From: Doryteuthis pealeii
Lineage: Eukaryota; Mollusca; Cephalopoda; Myopsida; Loliginidae
Length of the DNA: 64,000 nucleotides
Direction: 5' to 3'
Assembly: GCA_023376005.1 (NCBI GenBank)
Contig: CM042141.1
Span: forward strand, 99,409,097-99,473,096
Made by a program: the position numbers and the translations under genes. This document shows, piece by piece, positions 1-12,400 of the stretch; within the stretch, counting starts at the first letter, position 1, and every line of letters begins with the position of its first letter. The notes under the pieces were generated by a model that did not search any database, was not told the DNA's origin, and saw nothing but the letters and a program-made list of their open reading frames with translations.

Positions 1-104
1 GATTTGTTTTTCTAAATTCATCATAAGGGTTAACTTTTGCTTTTTTGGATAAATAAATTCACCTATTGTGTAGATACAAACCCTTATATGAAATTCAGAC
101 AAGA

Positions 105-395
105 TAATGATCCAAAACACAGCTGAAAACTGTGTTCAGATTATTTAGAATTAAAGGAAGATAAGAGAATTTTTCAAATCAGGACTTGTCCTCCTCAATC
201 TCTAGATCTCTCACCAATTGACCTTAGTCTATGGACAAAATTGATTGTAAAGTTTGAAGTGAACTGCATAAGAATAATCAAGAGTTATTTACACATTTAC
301 ATACTTTTTGGAAATCACTTCCATTAAAATACGTTTTATAAGTTACTAGAAAGGATGCAAAGAATTTGCTCTGCAGTAGTAAATGTTCATGGTAG
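105..395 (+). pseudogene. Tc1-like transposase C-terminal relic
   Basis: One frame reads DNDPKHS, a stop, then PQSLDLSPIDLSLWTKLIVK and, further on, a degenerate end. This is the Tc1 family pattern DNDPKH...WPxxSPDLNPIENLW with stops and substitutions. It is a dead copy in the C2CD5 intron. Confidence 0.75.
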
Positions 396-620
396 ATACT
401 TTGATGAAAAGAAAATATAATTTTTCTTTAATTGAAATTGAAATTATTTATATTCATTTTGATTTAAAATTGCATAATTGTATGGAAACACAGAAAAAAA
501 GCATTTGTTACTTTTAAAACAAGAAACGATTCATTTTTTAAGCTTAGAGGAAAAAAGTCAATGTGGTCTCAGATTTTTAGTCAGTAATGTACAAATACAG
601 GTATTAACAAAAATACAACT

Positions 621-1118
621 GGGTAATTCCATGTGAAATCAGCCAGAAAAAAGTAAAATTCTCACCCACCCCCTTCAATTTTTCTGAAATTTTGTCAAGG
701 TGTGGACTATGTTAAAGTTAGACAATCCCCAAAATTTGAACTTCCAATTCAAAAATTGGCGGAGTTATGTCGATTTTAGCTCTCCAAATTTGGTAGTGTT
801 CGCAAAAAATGGTGACATTTTGTAATCTATTTTTGTCTGTAAAATGAGTTCTAGAGCTTCCCTACTACTCAAAATTTATTTATAAAAGCATTTTTGCCCA
901 AGGAATCCAAAAATACTATACAAAAAAGTCGTCATTTTTTGCAAACCCCCTCAAATTTGGAGAGCTAAAAATCAACATAACTCTGCCAATTTTTGGAATT
1001 GGAAGCTCAAATTTTGGTGATTGTCTAACTTTAACATAATCCATACTTGGTTAAAAATTTCAGAAAAATTGCAAGGGGTGGGTGACATGGCCTGAATGAT
1101 TTGACATGGAATTACCCA
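621..1118. mobile_element. Fold-back MITE, ~500 bp, copy 1
   Basis: The ends are inverted copies (GGGTAATTCCATGT at the left, reverse complement at the right). The arms extend about 150-200 bases, covering CACCCACCCCCTTCAATTTT and CAAATTTGGAGAGC regions on both sides of a ~120-base core. A second copy is at 44801-45330. The element ends 83 bases beyond the donor of C2CD5 exon 6. Confidence 0.85.
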
Positions 1119-1200
1119 ACTTGAAAATAAGTAAAAAGAAAAAACATAAATAAAAAAACAAAAAAAACAAAAGAAGTGTTTACAGCTATTTTAAACCTAC

Positions 1201-1356
1201 CTGTTAATTTGGAAAATAATCTTTGCCGTGCTTCATTCGACGCTCTTGGTGTCCGCAATTTATCAATCCATTGATATTCGGGATCATCATTCACAACAAG
1301 TTCTTCAACAAATCCATGCAGACTTTGAAGGTGATAATTTTCAGGAACAGTTGGTG
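1201..1356 (-). CDS. C2CD5: C2CD5 coding exon 6
   Basis: Acceptor TTGTTTAG and donor GTAGGT; 156 bases covering residues 149-200 plus one base. It includes HGFVEELVVNDDPEYQWIDK and TPRASNEARQRLFSKLT. Ser197 sits in R-Q-R-L-F-S. The next exon is expected left of position 1; nothing between 1 and 1200 continues the protein. Confidence 0.95.
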
Positions 1357-4300
1357 CTAAACAATAAAAAAAAAAAATGGATACTTAGAAATCTTGTTAC
1401 AGTGTTAAAAAGAAATTTTATTCTAAAAATCTAGAATCTAACTAATCTAATAGTCTTAAGTTGGCTAAATTTTTCAAATTGAAAACTACCATTATCATTA
1501 ATTTTTTAACTGGTTTCTTTCATCTTATTTTTCTTGTACTGTTACGATTTTTGTGACCATTTTTGGACTTCAAGTGAGAGCACTTTACAGTGGAGATCCC
1601 TTGTGTTAAGCAGAAGTTGATCTTTAGTGAAGAAACCTTTCGTTGTTCCTTGGTGTCCCTTAGTGTTGGGTAGAATCCTTTGGTTGTTCCTCGGTATCCC
1701 TTAGTGTCAGGTAAAATCCTTGTGTTGATCAAAGTCCTTGGTTGCAGGTCCGTTCATCAGTGGCGCATACGTGCAAATGAATGGCTTTCTAGATTGGTGA
1801 TTAAATAGTTAACCAACCATGTATTCGAGCTGTTGATTGGCTGGTTTTAATCCACATGTCTATAAGTTTAGGTGGATTCCAGCACACCTTATATGCATTA
1901 AATAATAATAAACATCTGATATATATATTTTTTTAGATGGAGCATATAGGGATACGAATAATAAAGGAAACCGGAAGTTTACTCACCAAAAGCAAAAATA
2001 ACAAAGACGAGAATAGGCGTTTGCACATGGGATTGGCGCAGAGTATAAAGTAAAAATAATTATATTTTTGGACCAATCAGAGGCCTTCGCATCTAAACAA
2101 GAACTTTTTAAAAAGACCAAATTTGGAGCCTATCTGGATTATATAAGATAAGAAAGTAGATCAAAATATCCACCTAACGACTCCATGTCAGTTGCTGTGA
2201 AGATATTTGCATGCTGCTAACGAAAATGTCTCCTTTCTGTCTATCTAAAATCCATTTCACTACGGACATTGAGGAATACACTTTTTACCCCTAAAAAATG
2301 ACTATATGTAACCCTTTCTTTCTCTACTACTGAACAGTCTTACTACTTCATCTTCTCCTGATCTATATACATGAACTTTGATAATAATAGTAATAGTGAG
2401 GTTGGAGGTTATGCAAAGAATAGGGACAAAACTAATAAAAAGAGTAAAAGAATACAGTTACAGGGGGAGATTAGGATTCTACTTTACTAGAAAGAAGAAT
2501 ATTCTGCTTTGCTCGACTCTGCTGTTGCTGTTTCTCCCACAAGCATGAAGCAACAAATGCATTAGGGAATAAAAATAAAGATGTGTACATGAAAATATGT
2601 CTTTATGTTTCCTGATTAAAGAACAAGAACAAAGATAGAAAATAGAGAGAGAGAGACACCTCCCAGCTGGAGAGGAGATAAAATCCAACCTGATACAAAG
2701 AACACAGAGACTCTCGACTGAAGATAGAATAGAAGAGTGTTAGAAGTGTGATAAACCTGGTTTGTACTCGCGTACCTTTTTTGCATGTCGATGACCCCAC
2801 ATTATAATGTTCTGTGCTGGCCAATTCGAAGTGTATGAGTTAAAGACAGATTCACAAGGATGAAAAACACAACATAAAGTTTGATAACAGGACGTTAATG
2901 GAGGAGGAAGGTGTGACACTTTGTGCAGTTTGTAGTGAAGCAGAGGACACTTAAGTCTATGTTGTCAGCTGGCAAGAAGGTTGTCTTAACTATAAATCAA
3001 TTGCTGGCTTCACTGATGTGGATCCCTGCCTATTTTCTATCTACTACTACTGGGACAATCTCTCACTCCAACGGTTGGTCTGAAACTGCTGAAGGGGCTT
3101 GAGTCAGCTGAATATAGGCAGATTCCCCCCTCCACCTCACCCCCATGGATTCGACCACTGAGAAAGTAGATACTACCTTTTCTTCTCAGACATCATGTCT
3201 GTGATTTCTCTTAAAATTATAGCCCTTACTTTTTTTATCATAATCAGTATCCCCAATTTTCAGACCATTAACTTCTTCAAGACCCATTTTCTCTTAAAAC
3301 TAGCCACCTAAAGATATCATCTCTAACTGGCTCAACTTCATGGTGGCCATACACCTTTTATGACTCTCTTGAATTTTATCTGACTGATTGCATAGGTCTA
3401 CACATTCTATTTTCCTTCTTTTTTTTCTCTAACCATATTTTCATAATTACACCTGAAGAAGGCTGGAGAATGTACTGGTCAAAACAGTGTTAAACTACAA
3501 ATATAAGGAAGAGTTTGAAACTGAAGAATTCTTTAAATAAAGTAATGATACTTACAACAAAAAAGTTGAACTCCACAGGATGACTGACGGAATCTGTTAA
3601 AATCACTGAACAAATCAACTTTTACAATGAAATTTAACTCTCCTCGAATACCTAAATAAAAAGAAGAAGAAAAAAAACGTCTAGATTTAATAATTGACAA
3701 AAAAAAGAAAGACATTAAAACCGAATTGAATTAAATAAAAACTAAAATAAAAAAATAGACAAGCCTCAGTTAAAAAGAAAATCTTACCTCTCATCGTATC
3801 ATAAATCGGAAACCAGCCATTGATCACAGAAGGATTATTCTTGATTAACAATGGATTCAGATCAATATAAACTTTTCCAATGGAGTCATGGGCACTGTAT
3901 GTGTCATAGTCCAAAACTCTGGAGGGGAAAACAAAATGTATATTTCAATAACTTATATCATGTCAGTATGTAAATCTCTATATATCTATATGGAGTCAAG
4001 GGTACTGTACGTGTCAATATTTCATTCAATATTTTGAATGAAAATTTTTACATCAAAACTCACAAAATCTACATTAACTCAGAACTATAGCAGAAGAGTG
4101 TATAAATATTTTAGATTTTCATCATTTCTAGTCTAAAAAAAGGAAATTGTTAACACGAGATATGAAAAGTTAGATTATAATAATAAGAAGAAGAATTTAA
4201 AATGATAAAGAAAAAATTTGTAAAAAAATATAAAAAAGAATTAATGTGTTTAGAGTTTTGATTTTTAATTAAACTTAACTCTTACCTAAGTATAAGAGGT

Positions 4301-6853
4301 TCATCTTGAAGAGCTTCATCTTCAACCTGGAAACAAGAAAAATTATATAAATAACAAAAACTGCATTTAAATCATTCGATTCAGATGATTTTTGAAACAG
4401 AAATCTTATTATAATTCTCTAAATGTCTGTCTGTTTGTCAGTAAATTATAAATACAAATGCACCTTTAATTCTTGATTTTTTTTCTTCTTATACCAGAAC
4501 AAAAGTCCCTCAAAATTCTTCATTTTCAATATCCTTAAAATGTAAAGGTTGGTTGGATTTTACAACATGTCAACCTTTGTTGGGTTATTTTATGCCAAAA
4601 ATGTTTTGTTTTATCATTCTTGATGGGTACACAATTTTTTTTTTTTTGTAAACACATTTTTTAAACTCGTTTTTTCTATTCAACCCATACATGAGACCCC
4701 TAACTGGTATTACCACTCTGGGTCAGAGTGGACCTGGGAGTAAGTGATGAAGGGGTACTCCACACTCCCCAGAGCTTCAGAATTGGAACCTCACTATCAG
4801 ATAGAGTTTAATGTCATACCCAGGATCCTCAGTCACTGCCTTCTAGCACATATATGATAAGAGGGATTGTGGTTTGCCATAAAAGCAATAGGGTTGGGAC
4901 AATCATATAGGTGCTAGAGCTTGACGTAACTAACCAATTGATCGGAGAGGGCCTATCAGACTGCCCATCTAGGATCAAAGTGGAGTGTTGCCTGTCAAGA
5001 ACTGCTCAGCCACCAGGATTCTGTCCTTAAGCATTACAGGTTGTCACCCATAGCCAACAGGTGGCTCCATTGGGGGGATTTTACTCCTCTGCAGAGGTGC
5101 AGTCGGTGTATTCTTCTTCCCCAGCCAACAGGGCTTAAAATGTAAATTGAAAGCACTAAACAAGTAAATTTTCACTATATCTAAGGAATTTTAACTGGGA
5201 AACGTATTATTTGTAACTTTATAAACTCATATTTATGTAAAGTTATTAGGTTGAATTTTATGATGATTTATAGTATAAAAGTGAAGGAGGAGGAAGAGAG
5301 GGGGAGTAGGAGGTAAGATTTTACAGACAGTAACTGTTCAGCATATGGTGATACCCAGTGCAAAAGAAAATTCTTGCAATTATACTGTCATATTTAGAAA
5401 ATAAAAACGATTAAATTTGTCGAACTGAACCGAATGCTGCGCCGAGGATATCCGAGGGGCAATGAATGATAGAGAGGGTTGTAAGAGATTGTCATGGATA
5501 TCCGTGCTGCTGGCATGACATGATGATGATGGTATAAGAATTGAATTTTGAATTGCTTTATGGTATAAAATATAGGGAAGGGGACAATAAACAGTTTTAA
5601 AGACAACATATGAAAATATTTTTTAGTTTTCAAAAAATCTGCCAATTTGTAAATTCAACATTCAATAAAAATTAAAGGATTTCACATAAAAAAAAAACAA
5701 AAAAACAAACTTACTTCAAATTTGAACCAATCTGAATTCCATTGAGGATTTAAAGATTTTCGACATACATCAGTTTTAGATATATCATTCCCAAATCGGA
5801 CCTAGAAATGAAAAAGAAATCATCAATTTCTATGATATAAAAACAATTGACCAATGTTTCAAAATGAATGCATTTAAACTGTAGATTACTTTTCAAAAAG
5901 ATTAATAAATTAATTTTATTAATTTGAATTTAAAATGAAAGTTGTTTAACAGTTGAAAAATAAAAAATCAGTTACAATATCAATGTTTCAAAATTAAGAG
6001 TAAGTTTCAGTCATTTGCTTCATTTTTTTTTATTTTACTTTATTTTTTTTTTTTTTTACTGAACAGTGAAATCCCAAAATTATGTCTTCAATTAGCTACA
6101 ATTCTGTCATTGGGCATATTTCTTTAGTTTTTCTTTCTTTCAATCACTAAGATGGTGTCGAATTATGGCCAATTTGTAACTTTGGGATTTTCAGTAAAAA
6201 AAAAAAAAAAAAAGACTGAAACTTATTCTTCTGGATAGTGAATGTGTGTGTGTGTGTGTGTGTGTGCATAAAAACCGTCAATAAAAAGGAATTAAAAATA
6301 TATGTAGCTCCATCTCTTGATGTTCAACATTGTAACAAAAAGCAACAAGTTGTTTTTTTAATTCTAAATTTCTCTTTCTCTCTCATGGCTGGCGACAAAC
6401 AAATTATCAGTCATATGGAAATCCGATCTCGCTGACAAGCTAAAGCGACAATTCTTCCAGGCTGTGTTTATATCATTATTGCTGTATGGATGCACCACCT
6501 GAACCCTAACGAAGCACCTTGAAAATAAGCTAGATGGGAACTGCACAAGAATGCTGCGTGCAGTCTTAAACAAGTCGTGGAAACAGCACCCCACAAGGAG
6601 GCAGCTGTATGGCCACTTGCCCCCTATCTCTCAAACCATACGAGTAAGACGGACTAGGCATGCGGGACACTGTTGGAGAAGCAAAGACAAGCTCATAAGC
6701 GACATGGGCGTGCTAGTGTGGGCCGCCCAGCCAGGACCTATATTGACCAACTATGTGACGATGCTGGATGCTGCGCAGAAGAGCTCCCGGGAGCAATGAA
6801 TGACAGGGCGGGTTGGCGTGAGATTGTCATGGATATATTGATGATGATGATGA

Positions 6854-6890
<37 letters not shown>

Positions 6891-7033
6891 GCTCTAATCT
6901 TAAGAGTTTATATATATATATATATATATGTGCGTGTGTGCGTGTATGTTGTCTTTGTGGAGTTCACATATGCTTCTTTGTTGGTATATCTGTTGAGTCT
7001 AGTTCTCAGTGTGTATATCATATTTGTATATAT

Positions 7034-7077
<44 letters not shown>

Positions 7078-8810
7078 GTGGGCAAATGGAGATTGAATTT
7101 TTGGGATGATTGTTTTCTATGGCCATTTTTGCTGCTTATTACGAATTCGATGATTTTTTTGTTGATATGACGTCATTTTAGGTTGGTTACGTAATGATTT
7201 TCAAAATGGCGGCTGAAACCGCTATTTTTTCAAAGAAAATTAACAATTTTAGGACTTACAGTGGTGTAATATGTCTAATTATATGTTTTCTCGGTCACAA
7301 AATCTGAAATATATTCATTTTAGTGATTTAACGAACTCTTTTATTTTTATTAGGTATTCTAAGTGAAAATTATTCAATTATGTCCAGCATTTTATGCTAT
7401 TTTGTATCGGAGGGTCGTAAATTGCAAATAGTCATTTTAATATGTGATTTATATTTGTTCATATATGAAAAAGTCAGATATCACATAGCCAGAGTCATAA
7501 TATGAATGTAATCTAGTTCCTTAAAGTAGTAACCAAGACTAAAATGGCAGAAAGAAAATCAAGAAGTGAAAGCATAAAAGAAAGTTTTGGTTTTACATAC
7601 TCAAAGGAATTCAAACCTACATGAAAATTATCTCCTGGGTCTGTGGTGTATGCTGTATTTGTGTAAATGACAGAAGAAGAAACACTCATTGAGCAGGGAT
7701 TAAGCCAGTAATATTATTGCAAATGAACTATGGCCTGACTGGATATACAAAAATATGTACCCACTAAATGAAAAAGCAGTTGCTACTAGAGTGAAAGATG
7801 ATTATGAATGGTTCAATATTTTTAAAAAAAGCTTAAAACAGCAGTGCTAAATCCATAGGCTAGTTTTGGTATGCAAAAGGATTGGAATTCAATGCAGCTC
7901 TTACTTAATATGCCTATGGTATTTGTTATAAGGATCCATCCTATCAAATCCAAAGGAAGAAGACTTTAGTGTCAAAATGACACCTGACAATCAAGCATTT
8001 ATGAAGAGAACTGTTTCAGAACTTACAAAGCAGTTTGCACCAACACAGCTCCTAAAGATTGGATAAGGATGAAGAAGAGAATGAAGTGTCAAGAATGTTT
8101 TGCAAAGAAGTGTCTTACAATAGAAGAACAGTAAGAACTAGATCAAATGATGTTAAGAGGCAACTTTTGGAGGTAGAACACTTCTAGTAAGATGATAATG
8201 GTAACAGAGACGCACTACAGTATGCATATCTTACAAACTTAAGATGTGAATCCCAGTTTGGTAAATTTGATAACCAAATCAATGCAAATTTGTGAATGAA
8301 GTGACTTACTTATATAGAACATTCTTATGTGTTGAAGTTAACTATTGCAAACTTCATGTGTAATTGGTGGCAAAAACGTCATTAATCTTATTATAATTTT
8401 CATTTTTTACATGATAAAGAAATAAACGATTAGACATTACACCACTATTAAGCCATATATTTTCCTTTTCTCTAACAAAAACAAGGATTTCCAAACACCA
8501 TTTTGAAAATACTTACGGAACCAACCTAAAATGACATTAGGTCAAGGATCTCATCAGAATCATAATCAACAGCAAATTATGGCCATAGAAAACACTCGTC
8601 TTATTTAATTTTTAGAAAAAAAGTATTCATTAGGCCACCCCTAATATATATCTATAATATATATTTGGGGGGGATTTTGTGTTATATGTTAAGTTTCATT
8701 TTATTTCATTCAATATTTCCAAAATATTGAATGAAATAAAATGGAACTTAACACATAACATCTAATGGAGTTTCTCATTTATTTCACATCCATGCTTCAA
8801 ACAAAATCCC

Positions 8811-8856
<46 letters not shown>

Positions 8857-8891
8857 ACATACATACAAATATAATATACACACTGAGAACT

Positions 8892-8943
<52 letters not shown>

Positions 8944-9426
8944 GATGGTTTTCACTGAACAGATGGACTCGCCACTTCTCATACATTTTTTCACCCAAAT
9001 GTTTGTAGTTTGTCAAACACTTAGAAAACTTATTTAAACTTTCTAAAAACAATTTCTTGTGAAAGAATTGTTTTTATTGGTAGTTTTTTTCTAGTATTGG
9101 AGAATTGAAATTAAAATGCTCAATTACAGGTGTAAGAGCTGTTTATTTAATTATTAATTATAGTGTACAATACATTTAAGGTGGTTTCAAAGCAGCATGT
9201 TAGCCACTTATTGTCAAGACAATGTGCCTGTTAAGAAATGCAGGGAATGTCAATTCATTTATATATGTGTGTACTGTAAATATATCATACACTATAATAA
9301 ATAATTTTTTTTAAAATTCTTTTTAATTAAAAAAAAAATATATATATATATATATATACATACAAATATATCATACACCATAATAAATAAATAAAAGAAT
9401 TTTTTTAATTTTAAAAATATATATAC

Positions 9427-9481
<55 letters not shown>

Positions 9482-12400
9482 GATTCTGATAGGTACGCAT
9501 CCTGCGTCCTTGACGCACAAAAATCTAAAAGGACACAGTAAAATCATATCCAAGCGACCCAGGGATTTACGTTTTTCTTCCCTCACCAGTTGAAGTTAAC
9601 TGTAAATACATTTCAATAGTTTCTTAGAAACGAATTACACAGGATAGGTTACAAGGTAAGAGTTAGACAGCTTTAGTTGGGACCCATCAAATTTCCCGGG
9701 CACTCATTTAAAGCAAATATGCGCGTCCCAGGACACACTAAATCAAAAAGCTATCAGCATCACTGTATAAATACATATTGTACATTAAAACTAAATTAAT
9801 GCAAATTTTCATGGGCGGGTTATTCTGTAAAAGCACCAACATTTCTTATGAAGCCTTGATATTAAAACCGATATTTTCTGCTGAGACGGTTTTCATATTT
9901 TTGTAATTCTAGATGGAAAAAAGTATTTGTGAAGGCCACTTTTAGGTTGTATTAATCATTTAAACATATGGTCACGTGTTGAGTCTAGTAGAATTACTTC
10001 AAACATAAACTTTATTTACATCATTTTGGATACCGTACCCTCCCAGCCTGCCGTCCATATCCAATATCCTTCTCTGAACTTTTTAACTAAACATTCTAAT
10101 TCAATCCACAAGGATAGTGTGTTCTCATTCCTTGTAGTTATTTACTAATCTTTGCTCACTCTAACACATGGTATGAGGGTCAACTGAAAAGTTCATAGGC
10201 TGACCAAGATACTCTCATGGAATGTGACCAAATGAGGTTTATTTTTCAGTATAGTCCCCTTTGCAGTCCCTTGAAAATATATCAAAAACAATTGTTAATG
10301 TGCTAGTACCTTAGCTTTTATAGCCTCTCTTTGACATGTTCATATGTGCACATAGCTGTGAAGAACCAAAACCATTTTAGAAAGATTCACAAATGTATGA
10401 GGGACGGCTGAAAAGTTCATTGGCTGACCAAGATACTCTCATGAAATGTGATCAAATAAGATTTATTCTGCAACTTAGTCCACACACTTCTTCCATTAAT
10501 GTTGTAGTAGTTGGATCCCATTGTCAAAAAAGTCATTAACAGCAGTTATGATGTCAGCCTATGAACCTTTTCAGCCTCATTTTTTACAGTACTGTTTCTT
10601 AGTGGTTACCCATCTAAGTACTGAACAGGCTCATTACTGCTTAAATTCAGTAGTCAAGTGGGAACTAGTGCTTTTAGCATGACTTAACCATAAGTTCATT
10701 ATCATTTATTAAACAGTCTAGTTTGGCACAAGGCTAGAAATATGGGAGTAATGGTGATAAAGGGGTACTCCACACTCCCCAGAGTTCCAGAATTGAAACT
10801 TCACTACAAGATGCAGTTTAATATCTAGCACATATAATAAAAAGGGTTGAGGGTTTGCCATAAGAACAATAGGGTTGGGACAATTGTATAGGTGCTAGGG
10901 TTTGACATGACCAGCCAATTGATTGGAAGGGACCTCCCCGACCGCCTGTCTAACCCAAGTAAGGTCCATAGTGGAGTGTTGCATGTCATGGACTGCTCAG
11001 CCACTAGGATTCTGTTTTTAAGCATCACAGGTCACCACCCAAAACCAACAGGGGGCCCCATTAGAGGGGGTCTTACCCTGCTGCAGAGGTGAAGTCGGCA
11101 TATACTACAGCCCCAGTCAACAGGACGCCCACCCCCCACCCCCACGTTTAGAATAAGTGTTGATTTCAAAATGCAAAGAAATGTATACAACAAAGTGTGT
11201 TGTGTATAATATAGAACAATGCCCTAGTTTTAAGTTTAAGATAACAGATCTTGATTTTAAAAATAAAAAAATAAAAGTGTACTCTACTGTCCTTTGAAAT
11301 AAGTTACAATTTTTGTGGCCATTTTTAGGGTTTAGCTTTGAAACTTTGAATTTAAAAAAAAAAAACCTCAAATTTACTTGTCTTGCGAACATAAACAATC
11401 TCTCAACAGGCATCTTAATTCGGAGCATATCAGTTTGAATAGTAATTTATCGCTTATTTCTGGTCCAATTTTTAAAATATTTATATGGTTGGAAAGAAAA
11501 GAAAATAATATTTCTAAATATGTAACATTTATGTGTTTTTATCCATTGAATTATTTTTTACAGCGAGTTAAAATGGTATTTTGTCTTCGAACAGCCAAAA
11601 ATGCATTATACAAATTTTTTTCCGTGGTCGAATTTTCTGTGTTACTTTTTTTGTAAAATCAAAGTGGTTAATCTTTCTCAATATTCTTGAAATTTTACAC
11701 TTAAATAGGAGACACTTTTAACTACAAGCAGAAACTTGTTTTTTTCTTTTCCAACCTATCGGAGTGAAACCACAATAAACCAAATTTGATGGAGATTTCT
11801 TCAAAAAACATAAGATAAGCAAAAAAAAGCACTATATCCCTAATAGAAGACAGTCTCAGAATTATTTTCATATATGTGTGAAATGTAAACGTTGTTCCAA
11901 ATATAAATAAATGGTGAAGAAATTATTAAATTTCTTGTTTTGAATTGGTTCGTGATTTGACATAATTTCAGGGCTTTAAATTCTCGTAACTTTTGAACCA
12001 CTGGGGATATTTGCATAATTCAAACAGTTCTGAACTCTATATAACTAACATGATTAAATAACAATAACCTCAAATAAAAAGATTAACTGGGAATACTACA
12101 CCAAGTACAAACTCAAATATACCGCCCTGTTTATGGGGCTTAGAATACACTGACTGGGTTTTGGCTTTCTTCTTTGTTTCTCCAGTTAGAACTGTAGAAT
12201 AAACATCATACTCACCTCCACGGGAAGGCTGATACTAGCATCCAGTAACCAGACAAAAAAAAAAAAAGAGAACGTAACCAAATACATTCTGTACTAACTG
12301 CCTGAACACAGTCAAATGTTCAGTATATGTGGATGCAAGTGTCCACCTTAAACCCAGCAGCCAATGAGGATCCAGGAAGTGAACCTGACCTAAATACACA

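Noticed and set aside
6551..6897. Host genes in the two overlapping frames
   Set aside because: They are the two frames of a single frameshifted RTE reverse transcriptase C-terminus, extended into ATG and TA microsatellites.
11378..11656. 92-codon open frame in the C2CD5 intron as a small gene
   Set aside because: No recognisable domain, no splice context, AT-rich low-complexity composition; a chance frame is expected in this much intron.
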